Assembly: GCA_027064745.1 (NCBI GenBank)
Contig: JAMOPD010000167.1
Location: 1-7,858, forward strand
DNA length: 7,858 nt
From: Thermococcaceae archaeon
Lineage (GTDB): Archaea > Methanobacteriota_B > Thermococci > Thermococcales > Thermococcaceae
Direction: 5' to 3'
The translations under genes and the position numbers were made by a program. Under the pieces are notes generated by a model. It made no database searches. It was not told the DNA's origin and saw only the letters and a list, made by a program, of their open reading frames with translations. Positions 1 to 5,010 of the stretch are shown here, in pieces. Positions within the stretch are counted from its first letter, which is position 1, and the number at the start of each line of letters is the position of its first letter.

Positions 1-315
1 AACAGCAACATTTTTTAGATTTTCTTCTTCTATTTTTGCTTTTAATCTGGCTGCAAATGGAACGATGCTCCATTTATTTCCAGCAGCTTCTAATAGCTCT
101 TTTTTGTTACGAGCAACTATTGCCTCTCCTTCTAACCCTTTCGTTTTTTTGGCAGTTACTACTCCATCTACTATGCCATTTTCTATAGCATACACTAATA
201 ATGCAGTGACAGCCCCTCCACTGGCTACTTTTCTTTGTCGTATTTCTTTATCTGTTGCTCTTGCGAGATATATATCAAAGATACTTCCTAGAAGGCTATC
301 TGTGATGTTTATCAT
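1..315 (-). CDS. frhB: FrhB-like hydrogenase beta subunit, N-terminal part (cut off by window edge)
   Basis: The first 105 codons of a protein of the FrhB/FdhB family, which runs off the window at position 1. I translated the reverse strand from ATG at 315-313 (MINITDSLLGSIFDIYLARA...). The segment around residues 30-50 (VASGGAVTALLVYAIENGIV, then DGVV) is the recognisable N-terminal signature of coenzyme F420 hydrogenase/dehydrogenase beta subunits. In that family this subunit carries FAD and an iron-sulfur cluster and passes electrons from the hydrogenase core to F420 or another soluble acceptor; those binding sites would lie in the missing C-terminal part. The start is well supported: GGAGGTGG at 328-321 lies five bases upstream, and the small-subunit stop is only one base away, so the genes are surely cotranscribed and probably translationally coupled. 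The electron acceptor cannot be read from this fragment, and F420 is not assured in Thermococcales. Confidence 0.88.
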   Translation of the reverse strand, partial: MINITDSLLGSIFDIYLARATDKEIRQRKVASGGAVTALLVYAIENGIVDGVVTAKKTKGLEGEAIVARNKKELLEAAGNKWSIVPFAARLKAKIEEENLKNVAV

Positions 316-316
316 C

Positions 317-991
317 TCATCCACCTCCCATACAAAGAAGCTGAGAAGCGCGGGGACATCTTATATAACAAGTACCACATCTGATGCACTTTTCTTGGAT
401 TATGTTGGGTCTCTTGTCTATAAGTTTAATTGCGTTAGTTGGACAGGAAAGTTCACATGCTCCACAGCCAATGCACAATCCGGGGAGAACTATGTCGTCT
501 ATGAGATCAAAACCGCTGAGCTTCTTAATTTCTGAGCATACCTTAAATATCCTTAAACGTCTTTCATCTCCACTTATAAAATACTTAAAGAACGACTGAA
601 GCATTTGAGGGGTAGGCGGACATCCAGGAATAGAATAATCAACTTTGATCACATTATTTATGGGCTGAAAATTCCGATGATCTGGTCTTGGTTCCTGCCC
701 ACCACGGCAAAAGCGTAGTATTCCGCCAAAAGTTGCACATGAGCCAAATGCAATGATAGTGTGAGCATGTTTCCTTATTTCTTTAAGTTTTTCTACTGTA
801 CTAGGTTCATTCATACAGACTCCACCAGTAATTATTGCTATTTCATATTCTGAATAGTCACATTCACGATTCATCAAATACTTCATGTTTAGCTCTATCA
901 CATCAATAAGTTTTGGATAAGCACGTAAGATACTGACATTACATCCTTCACATCCTCCAACATCAACATGGAGAACTCTGAGTTTTTCCAT
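317..991 (-). CDS. frhG: F420-hydrogenase-type [NiFe] hydrogenase small (gamma) subunit with 2x[4Fe-4S] ferredoxin domain
   Basis: Small subunit that relays electrons from the NiFe site of FrhA to the beta subunit; cytoplasmic, as no signal peptide is visible. Numbering from the chosen ATG (224 residues), the N-terminal domain has the proximal [4Fe-4S] ligands: C14 and C17 (GGCEGC), C85 (GSCATFGG) and C124 (PGCPPTP). The C-terminal domain is a two-cluster ferredoxin with C173/C176/C179/C183 and C202/C205/C208/C212, each CxxCxxCxxxCP. This small-subunit-plus-ferredoxin architecture is that of FrhG in group 3 hydrogenases. A GTG at 1000 is in frame and overlaps the large-subunit stop, but AAGGTGAT lies just ahead of the ATG at 991 and nothing similar precedes the GTG, so I chose 991; the alternative adds three residues. 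It is the middle gene of the A-G-B operon, with its start a few bases after frhA stops and its stop one base before frhB begins. Intact. Confidence 0.93.
   Translation of the reverse strand: MEKLRVLHVDVGGCEGCNVSILRAYPKLIDVIELNMKYLMNRECDYSEYEIAIITGGVCMNEPSTVEKLKEIRKHAHTIIAFGSCATFGGILRFCRGGQEPRPDHRNFQPINNVIKVDYSIPGCPPTPQMLQSFFKYFISGDERRLRIFKVCSEIKKLSGFDLIDDIVLPGLCIGCGACELSCPTNAIKLIDKRPNIIQEKCIRCGTCYIRCPRASQLLCMGGG
321..328 (-). promoter_or_regulatory. Ribosome binding site of frhB
   Basis: On the minus strand this reads GGAGGTGG, a near-complete match to the archaeal anti-Shine-Dalgarno partner, five bases before the ATG at 315. It lies inside the last codons of the small-subunit gene (its Gly-Gly-Gly tail) and decides the frhB start. 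Confidence 0.8.
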
Positions 992-996
992 TTGTA

Positions 997-2175
997 TCAC
1001 CTTAAACGAACTATATGGGTGGTGCAGGGGATACAGGGATCATAAAGGCGTATTACTGCTTCTGCGGTTTTGATACTTAGCTCTCTCGCCATATCCTCCA
1101 TAACGGGAATATTGAACATTGTTGGAACAACTATTTTGGAGGATAGAACTCGTCCCTCTTCACCAAGTTCAATATAATGAATTAATGTTCCTCTGGGAGC
1201 TTCGTAAACTCCAACTCCTTTTCCTGGACTAAAAACTATATTTTTTGTTCTAAAAGGTTCGTTTAAGTTAATTTCGTCCAGGATCTCTTCAAGGCGGTGG
1301 AATGCTAATGTAACATCTTCAACCCTGGCGATGTGAATTCCATAGAGTGATTTATTTTTGAAACTGTGGTAGATTTTTAATCTACTTCGTGGGCCCGCTT
1401 CAACTTTTTTTCCTTCATAAAATGCAACCAATGTCGTCGATCTATTACTCTCACTATAATCACTCCGATATTCATAGTAAGGCATAGTCTTGATGTCTTC
1501 TATTAAAATGTTAAAACGGTCACCGTAAAATAGATGGCTTGCTATGTAGTTGTTTTCTATTTTTTTATCCTTTAGTTCTGTTACTATATCTGTTTGAATA
1601 TTTTCATCTAACAGAATTTCTGCTATCTCTTTCCATTGGAGCATTATATTCGGAAGTTGGGTTTTTAGATTGTTAATGATGCTCTCCTTTGGAGGTTTAA
1701 GTGTGCCTCCGATGGTAATATTTGGGGGGTGTGTTGCTGCTCCACCCAGCTTTAGTAGATAGTCACTTACTTTTGCATGGAGGCTCATAAGCTTAAATAG
1801 GATCTCCTCATGCTTTTCTTTAATCAAAAAATCTCCACTTATCATGACAAACTGTAAAATATGGCTCTGAATCCGGTTAATTAACCCAAGAGCTTCTCGT
1901 AGAAGCAATCCATTTTTTGGTGGCATTATCCCAAGGGCGTTTTCTATAGCTTCACTTCCTGCTATCCCATGTGATGTATGACAAATGCCGCATATCCTCA
2001 TCACAGCTTCAATAGCAAAAAGAGGATTTTTACCGATAATAAGCTTTTCAAAGCCTCTCACAGGAGCTGTTGTTATGAAATATGAGTCTTTTACAATCTC
2101 ACCCTCGGTATAAAAAACAAGCTTTGCTTCCCCTGCTATCCGATAAACCTCATTAATTGTGAAGGTTTTCTTCAA
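997..2175 (-). CDS. frhA: F420-hydrogenase-type [NiFe] hydrogenase large (alpha) catalytic subunit
   Basis: Catalytic subunit carrying the NiFe(CN)2CO centre for H2 oxidation or evolution. All four expected nickel-ligand cysteines are present: C62 and C65 in RICGICH near the N terminus, C381 and C384 in DPCIPC near the C terminus. Other family landmarks are a His/Gly-rich HPPNITIGG segment near residue 150 and the APRG-LIHY segment near residue 330. The 392-residue length suits the shorter group 3 large subunits. Only IVRLR follows H387 of DPCxxCxxH, the expected site where a maturation endopeptidase trims the precursor; no protease gene is in the window. The start is TTG (2175-2173): an in-frame TGA lies three codons upstream, and AAGGGGTGA sits six bases ahead. 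First gene of the A-G-B operon. The three hydrogenase genes look more A/T-rich than the genes to the right, which might reflect separate acquisition, though I have not computed it. Group 3 assignment rests on all three subunits together. Confidence 0.93.
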   Translation of the reverse strand: MKKTFTINEVYRIAGEAKLVFYTEGEIVKDSYFITTAPVRGFEKLIIGKNPLFAIEAVMRICGICHTSHGIAGSEAIENALGIMPPKNGLLLREALGLINRIQSHILQFVMISGDFLIKEKHEEILFKLMSLHAKVSDYLLKLGGAATHPPNITIGGTLKPPKESIINNLKTQLPNIMLQWKEIAEILLDENIQTDIVTELKDKKIENNYIASHLFYGDRFNILIEDIKTMPYYEYRSDYSESNRSTTLVAFYEGKKVEAGPRSRLKIYHSFKNKSLYGIHIARVEDVTLAFHRLEEILDEINLNEPFRTKNIVFSPGKGVGVYEAPRGTLIHYIELGEEGRVLSSKIVVPTMFNIPVMEDMARELSIKTAEAVIRLYDPCIPCTTHIVRLR

Positions 2176-2183
2176 GGTTTTTC

Positions 2184-2197
2184 ACCCCTTTGAGGGG
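2184..2197 (-). promoter_or_regulatory. Ribosome binding site of frhA inside a small GC hairpin
   Basis: The minus strand reads CCCCT-CAA-AGGGG followed by TGA, so the GGGGTGA Shine-Dalgarno sequence of frhA pairs with a CCCCT just upstream (five perfect pairs, three-base loop). It lies six bases before a TTG start. The site fixes the frhA start. Pairing would hide most of the ribosome binding site, but the stem is short for an organism growing at high temperature, so a regulatory role is inference only. Confidence 0.5.
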
Positions 2198-2216
2198 ACT
2201 TCACTTTTCAGTTTCC

Positions 2217-2246
2217 ATTAAATTTAAAAATAATAAAAGTATTTTT
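2217..2246 (-). promoter_or_regulatory. Candidate BRE/TATA region of the frhAGB operon
   Basis: On the minus strand this A/T-rich stretch contains two TATA-like boxes: TTTTATTA (2238-2231) preceded by a purine-rich AATAC, and TTTTTAAATTTAA (2229-2217). With the usual spacing of about 25 bases, starts would fall near 2209 or 2198, leaving leaders of roughly 20-35 bases before the TTG. I cannot tell which is used. No other convincing box lies between frhA and the mobile element at 2316. Confidence 0.4.
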
Positions 2247-2288
2247 TGAACCAGAGGTTTAGAACGCATTGTATGCTAATTTGTTTCT

Positions 2289-2303
2289 TGATAAAGATAC
2301 TGT
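2289..2303. repeat. Possible fragment of a MITE end (TGATAAA-GATACTGT)
   Basis: These 15 bases are an exact inverted match to 2851-2865, the outer end of the second MITE plus its flanking target copy: TGATAAA followed by GATACTGT, the first eight bases of the element terminus. Here the match stops after GATACTGT and no partner end follows, so this may be the scar of a lost element. A chance match in A/T-rich DNA is possible. Confidence 0.35.
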
Positions 2304-2315
2304 ATGTAAATTCAC

Positions 2316-2403
2316 GATATTGTCAGGATAACCTGTGAGAGCGCTTGATAATATGTCCAGTTATAACTATTAAGCGGGCTCTCTAACTTATCCTGACAGT
2401 ATC
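2316..2403. mobile_element. MITE-like palindromic element 1, with 8-bp target duplication
   Basis: An 88-base element bounded by 16-base terminal inverted repeats: GATATTGTCAGGATAA on the left and TTATCCTGACAGTATC on the right (one mismatch when folded). An inner inverted repeat, GAGAGC...GCTTGATAAT against ATTAAGC...GCTCTC, makes most of the element a long hairpin. It is flanked by a perfect 8-base direct repeat AAATTCAC (2308-2315 and 2404-2411), as expected for a transposition target duplication. It has no coding capacity and must have been moved in trans. Eight-base duplications fit the IS6 family, which is common in Thermococcales, but family assignment is inference since no transposase is present. 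It sits between the TRAM-gene terminator and the frhA promoter region. Confidence 0.8.
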
Positions 2404-2411
2404 AAATTCAC

Positions 2412-2428
2412 AAAAGAAAAGATTAAAA
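2412..2428 (-). terminator. T-tract terminator after the TRAM gene
   Basis: Read on the minus strand, this is a run of T clusters (TTTTAATCTTTTCTTTT) about 40 bases after the TRAM stop codon, the usual archaeal oligo-T termination signal without a needed hairpin. It abuts the target duplication of MITE 1. Confidence 0.5.
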
Positions 2429-2467
2429 GCCCTAACGGGTGGTGAATACGTGAGTTGAAGCTTTAAA

Positions 2468-2689
2468 TCAAATAACTTCAGCAAAAGCAAACTTTCTCTT
2501 AACCGAATTGATAACTATATCAACTTCCTGGCCAACCTGAGTATTCGGAACAAAAATAACAAATCCTTTTACCCTGGCTATGCCATCTCCGCCTTTACCA
2601 ATGCTCTCGATCTTGACTGTGTACCTTTCTCCAACCTTAACCGGAGCCTCATAACTCCTTTCACCAAATCCATATCTATCTCCATACAT
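2468..2689 (-). CDS. Stand-alone TRAM-domain RNA-binding protein
   Basis: A 73-residue basic protein consisting almost wholly of one TRAM domain, a small beta-barrel RNA-binding fold. From about residue 16, VKVGERYTVKIESIGKGGDG, then IARVKGFVIFVPNT and GQEVDIVINSVKRKFAFAEV, is the typical strand pattern with conserved GxGGDGIA and FVPN. Stand-alone archaeal TRAM proteins are abundant in many euryarchaea and have been proposed as RNA chaperones akin to cold-shock proteins; that role is from the family, not visible here. I start at ATG 2689-2687 because GGTG lies six bases upstream; an in-frame TTG at 2710 would add seven residues but has no ribosome binding site. It is monocistronic, with its own T-rich terminator and a strong TATA box upstream. 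It is flanked on both sides by MITE copies and is intact. Confidence 0.88.
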   Translation of the reverse strand: MYGDRYGFGERSYEAPVKVGERYTVKIESIGKGGDGIARVKGFVIFVPNTQVGQEVDIVINSVKRKFAFAEVI

Positions 2690-2754
2690 ATCTAACACCA
2701 ACTTTTCCAAACTTTAAGCACTCTTAGAAGAGCGCTGTTCTTAGTTGTTCATGA

Positions 2755-2771
2755 GCCTTATAAAGCTTTGG
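2755..2771 (-). promoter_or_regulatory. BRE/TATA promoter of the TRAM gene
   Basis: On the minus strand this reads CCAAAGCTTTATAAGGC: an AAAGC BRE followed by TTTATAAG, an excellent match to Thermococcales core promoters. The predicted start is near 2735, giving a leader of about 46 bases before ATG 2689. MITE 2 begins only about 12 bases upstream of the BRE. The box also overlaps the first codons of the divergent broken membrane-protein gene. A weaker box (CTTAAAG, 2719-2713) is an alternative. Confidence 0.5.
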
Positions 2772-2782
2772 GTATTTATCAA

Positions 2783-2858
2783 GCATACTGTCAGGATAAC
2801 CTGTGAGAGCGCCTGATGATAATCCAGTATGTAGGCTGTTAATTATCCTGACAGTATC
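2783..2858. mobile_element. MITE-like element 2, inserted in the small membrane-protein gene
   Basis: A 76-base relative of element 1. The left end GCATACTGTCAGGATAA carries one extra C compared with the consensus GATACTGTCAGGATAA; the right end is TTATCCTGACAGTATC. The left 30 or so bases (through CCTGTGAGAGCGC, then C/T and TGAT) are nearly identical to element 1. The right inner arm is missing, so it looks like an internal deletion derivative. Flanking 8-base copies TTTATCAA (2775-2782) and TTTATCAT (2859-2866) match at seven positions, fitting an 8-base target duplication with one later mutation. Non-coding; the mobilising transposase is not in the window. Confidence 0.75.
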
Positions 2859-3104
2859 TTTATCATAAGCCTTATTGGAATTTTCATTCATGCAAATCCC
2901 GGAGGAGTTCAGCATTCTGTTTTTAATATTGGTATATTCCTCGTTGCATTGATAATTAAATTCATTGTAGTGACGTTTTATGTGAGAACAGAAAATCCAA
3001 TGTCCGGGGCGTTAATAGTCTTTGCTGTGCTTGGGCTTCCCCTGTTTGTGATGGATAGCCGAAGAAAAAAATCTGATACATAACTATCTGATGTGCTGTT
3101 TCAC

Positions 3105-3120
3105 TTATTCTAACAGTATC
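3105..3120. repeat. Solitary end resembling the MITE terminus
   Basis: TTATTCTAACAGTATC matches the right terminus TTATCCTGACAGTATC at 14 of 16 positions. No convincing left partner is visible in the preceding 300 bases (only GATAC at 3075), and no flanking duplication. It may be a remnant of a related insertion sequence or a decayed MITE. It lies just upstream of the methylthiotransferase promoter. Confidence 0.45.
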
Positions 3121-3138
3121 TAATTCAGTCCAATTAAG

Positions 3139-3147
3139 TTTTTAAAT
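3139..3147 (+). promoter_or_regulatory. TATA box of the tRNA methylthiotransferase gene
   Basis: TTTTTAAAT is centred 23 bases before ATG 3166 and 26 before ATG 3169. There is no Shine-Dalgarno sequence ahead of either ATG, so the spacing suggests a leaderless mRNA starting at or next to the start codon. Confidence 0.5.
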
Positions 3148-3165
3148 GGGCTATCAAAGCCGTCT

Positions 3166-4461
3166 ATGATGAGGATACACATCGAAACTTATGGATGTAC
3201 AAGAAACAAGGCAGATGCTGAAATTATGGAAGCCCTCCTGGTTAGGGCTGGATATGAAATCAGCGAGCTGAATAGTGCTGATTATGTCATTGTAAATACC
3301 TGTGCTGTGAAGGACCCAACGGAAAAGCATATGCGCCTCAGGATTAAAGAGCTTCTTGATTCAGGTAAAAAAGTCATTGTCACTGGCTGTTTGCCTCATA
3401 TAAACCCAAGCGTCATAGATAAACGTGTCTCTGCGATTTTAGGAGTCAAAAGCATAGACAGAATTGCCGAGGCGATAAGCGTAGCGGAACACGGGGGGAA
3501 GCTGGTAAGCGTCGAGGGCTGGCGCGAGAGAAACCTTGACAAGCTCACACTCCCTCGTTTGTGGAAGCCCGGTGTTTCTTTCATAGTGCCCATAAGCGAA
3601 GGCTGTTTGAATGGATGCACTTATTGTGCAACACGCTTTGCCAGGGGCGTTCTAAAGAGCTACAGGCCAGAGCTCGTTGTGAAGTGGGTAAAAGAAGCAC
3701 TCGCGAAGGGGTATAAGGAGATACAGCTGTCAAGTGAAGACACCGGTTGCTATGGCTTCGACATTGGGACGAACTTAGCTAATCTCCTGGAGGAGATAAG
3801 GACGATTGACGGAGAATTCAGAGTTAGGGTTGGTATGATGAACCCAAATCATGTGATAAAGTTCCTCGATGAGCTTATTGAAGTTTATCAAGATGAGAAA
3901 ATCTACAAATTCCTGCATCTACCAGTACAGAGCGGCGACGACGAAATCCTGAAAAGGATGGGGAGAACATACACTGTTGAGGAGTTTGAGGGGATAGTAA
4001 AGGCTTTTAGAAGGGAGATTACAGAGCTGAACCTCAACACAGACATCATTGTGGGCTTTCCTGGCGAGAGCGAGGAGGCCTTTCAGAACACGGTGGAGCT
4101 CGTGAAGAGAGTAAAGCCGGATAAGATAAACGTCTCCCGGTACTCGCCGAGGCCCGGGACGATAGCTGCCAGATGGAAGCAGCTTCCTGGATGGAAGGTG
4201 AAAGAGCGTTCCCGTCTTTTACACAGATTGCGTCTTCAGATAGCTCATGAAATTAATCAGCGCTACACAGGTAGGGAGATTGAAGTTTTAACTCATGGAG
4301 CAGGCAAAAAAGGAGGAATTGAAGGGAGAACCATGAATTACAAAGAGATAATACTCCCCAAGGGGCCGATTGGCGAATTCTTAAAGGTGAAAGTAGAAAA
4401 GGCGAGTACAACCTATTTAATTGGTAGAATTATGGAATCTAGACACTCATCGTCTAAATGA
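3166..4461 (+). CDS. Archaeal tRNA methylthiotransferase (MiaB-like radical SAM, e-MtaB/CDKAL1 type)
   Basis: A 431-residue radical-SAM enzyme expected to convert t6A to 2-methylthio-t6A at position 37 of ANN-decoding tRNAs in the cytoplasm. Three methylthiotransferase domains are visible in order. The N-terminal UPF0004 domain has its auxiliary-cluster cysteines at C11 (ETYGC), C46 (NTCAVKDPTE) and C75 (TGCLPHINP). The radical SAM core has C147, C151 and C154 (GCLNGCTYC) and later QSGDDEILKRM and IVGFPGE. A C-terminal TRAM domain (about residues 366-425) binds the tRNA. NTCAVKDPTE and the length of about 430 point to the archaeal/eukaryotic e-MtaB branch rather than bacterial MiaB or RimO. 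Two ATGs lie in tandem (3166, 3169); promoter spacing does not separate them, so the protein may be one residue shorter. Complete, monocistronic and convergent with the cupin gene. Confidence 0.92.
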   Translation: MMRIHIETYGCTRNKADAEIMEALLVRAGYEISELNSADYVIVNTCAVKDPTEKHMRLRIKELLDSGKKVIVTGCLPHINPSVIDKRVSAILGVKSIDRIAEAISVAEHGGKLVSVEGWRERNLDKLTLPRLWKPGVSFIVPISEGCLNGCTYCATRFARGVLKSYRPELVVKWVKEALAKGYKEIQLSSEDTGCYGFDIGTNLANLLEEIRTIDGEFRVRVGMMNPNHVIKFLDELIEVYQDEKIYKFLHLPVQSGDDEILKRMGRTYTVEEFEGIVKAFRREITELNLNTDIIVGFPGESEEAFQNTVELVKRVKPDKINVSRYSPRPGTIAARWKQLPGWKVKERSRLLHRLRLQIAHEINQRYTGREIEVLTHGAGKKGGIEGRTMNYKEIILPKGPIGEFLKVKVEKASTTYLIGRIMESRHSSSK

Positions 4462-4465
4462 ATGG

Positions 4466-4472
4466 AAAAAAA
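4466..4472 (-). terminator. T-tract terminator after the cupin gene
   Basis: Seven consecutive T on the minus strand, about 18 bases past the cupin stop codon, in the 28-base gap between two convergent genes. A plus-strand terminator for the methylthiotransferase is not obvious. Confidence 0.45.
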
Positions 4473-4489
4473 TAATAGATCCTTCTAAA

Positions 4490-4849
4490 TCATTCGCTCC
4501 ATTCATCCTCAGGTATTGCTTCCTTCTTTGCTGGGATTATGCACAGAAACTCAAAGGTATCGCTTAATGCCTTGTAGTTGTGTGGTTCGTTAGGGGGCAC
4601 ATAGAGAAAGTTGCCTTCTTTTACATAGAATTCCTCTTTTCCATTACCTATTACCCCCTCTCCCTTCAAAATGAATATCTCATGTTCCCAGTCATGCTGA
4701 TGGAGTGGAATCTCAGCTCCTTTTTTGAGCACGAAGTAACGCATGGAGAAGTTTTTCGCTCCAAGTTTCGGGGAAATCAACCATCTGATGGTTACACCTT
4801 CAAAACCGGTATCTTTCTCTGGAACTTCTTTGTAATGTCCAACAAACAT
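4490..4849 (-). CDS. Single-domain cupin protein (cupin_2)
   Basis: A 119-residue one-domain cupin, a small beta-barrel usually binding one metal. Counting from ATG 4849, cupin motif 1 is H50-x-H52 with E57 (PLHQHDWEHE) and motif 2 ends in H90 (PPNEPHNY), giving the usual three-His-one-Glu metal site intact. No signal peptide, so cytoplasmic. Such stand-alone cupins cover isomerases, dioxygenases and sugar- or small-molecule-binding proteins, and the sequence does not tell which; I assign no substrate. Start choice: an in-frame TTG at 4879 would add ten residues but lies on the TATA box (TTTAAATA, 4887-4880), whereas ATG 4849 is preceded by GGTGAT three bases away and sits about 35 bases after the box. 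Flanked by convergent and divergent genes, so not in an operon. Confidence 0.85.
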   Translation of the reverse strand: MFVGHYKEVPEKDTGFEGVTIRWLISPKLGAKNFSMRYFVLKKGAEIPLHQHDWEHEIFILKGEGVIGNGKEEFYVKEGNFLYVPPNEPHNYKALSDTFEFLCIIPAKKEAIPEDEWSE

Positions 4850-4879
4850 GGTATCACCAAAAGGGTTTCTATGCTTCAA

Positions 4880-4887
4880 TATTTAAA
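4880..4887 (-). promoter_or_regulatory. TATA box of the cupin gene
   Basis: TTTAAATA on the minus strand, about 30-38 bases before ATG 4849; the predicted start near 4859 leaves about ten leader bases including the GGTGAT ribosome binding site. It lies in the roughly 160-base divergent gap shared with the lipoprotein gene. Confidence 0.5.
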
Positions 4888-4965
4888 CCTAATTAAAACC
4901 AAGGGTGTCTGATAATGGTTGTTATATTATTCTTTAAAACATTACAAGCTTCCTAATAGCATGAA

Positions 4966-5006
4966 CAAAAGGGATTTAAGGAAAAAACCAGAGGCTTTTT
5001 AGGTGA
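4966..5006 (+). promoter_or_regulatory. Candidate promoter and ribosome binding site of the lipoprotein gene
   Basis: AAAAGGGATTTAAGG (4967-4981) is a possible BRE/TATA pair whose predicted start would be near 5001. AGGTGA at 5001-5006 is a clear ribosome binding site four bases before ATG 5011. The ribosome site is certain enough to fix the start; the TATA assignment is weaker. Confidence 0.45.
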
Positions 5007-5010
5007 GTAT

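Larger units (their letters stand above)
2751..3083 (+). pseudogene. Small three-helix membrane protein gene disrupted by MITE 2
   Basis: As it stands, ATG 2751 gives 21 codons and stops at TGA 2814 inside the mobile element; a second in-frame stop (TAG) lies at 2832. After the element the same frame stays open from 2835 to TAA 3081. Removing the element plus one target copy (2775-2858, 84 bases, exactly 28 codons) joins the parts into an 82-residue protein starting MSLIKLWVFIISLIGIFIHA. It would have hydrophobic segments at about residues 6-19, 30-50 and 58-73 and a basic tail (DSRRKKSDT), typical of a small membrane protein. I do not recognise the family and assign no function. No clear ribosome binding site precedes the ATG; a TATA-like ACTTTAAG at 2711-2718 could give a nearly leaderless mRNA. 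The 3' part alone has no good start codon, so the gene is probably inactive. The minus-strand reading across 2724-2915 spans the element and is probably spurious. Confidence 0.65.

Noticed and set aside
65..535. Plus-strand 156-codon ORF
   Set aside because: Antisense to frhB and frhG, whose conserved motifs are clear on the other strand; composition is a Ser/Thr/Leu-rich shadow.
2430..2460. Short palindrome CCCTAACGGG and GGTGGTGA as a ribosome binding site for a small gene
   Set aside because: The following GTG is closed by a stop after two codons, and no longer frame begins here.
2813..2853. Possible C/D-box small RNA: TGATGA at 2814 and CTGA at 2848
   Set aside because: The first base of the C box is wrong (C instead of A/G), there is no C'/D' pair, and the bases belong to the MITE shared with the copy at 2316, where the TGATGA is not kept.
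2316..2858. Two spaced palindromic repeats as a degenerate CRISPR array
   Set aside because: Only two copies, of different length (88 and 76 bases), about 380 bases apart with a gene between them and with target duplications; this is a transposon pattern, not a repeat-spacer array.
2724..2915. Minus-strand 63-codon ORF starting MLNSSGICMNENSN
   Set aside because: It reads straight through MITE 2, has no matching ribosome binding site or recognisable domain, and lies opposite the better-supported broken membrane-protein gene.
3396..3620. Minus-strand 74-codon ORF
   Set aside because: Lies inside the methylthiotransferase gene, whose cysteine motifs span the same bases.
4580..4912. Plus-strand 110-codon ORF
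   Set aside because: Antisense to the cupin gene, which has both metal motifs and its own promoter.
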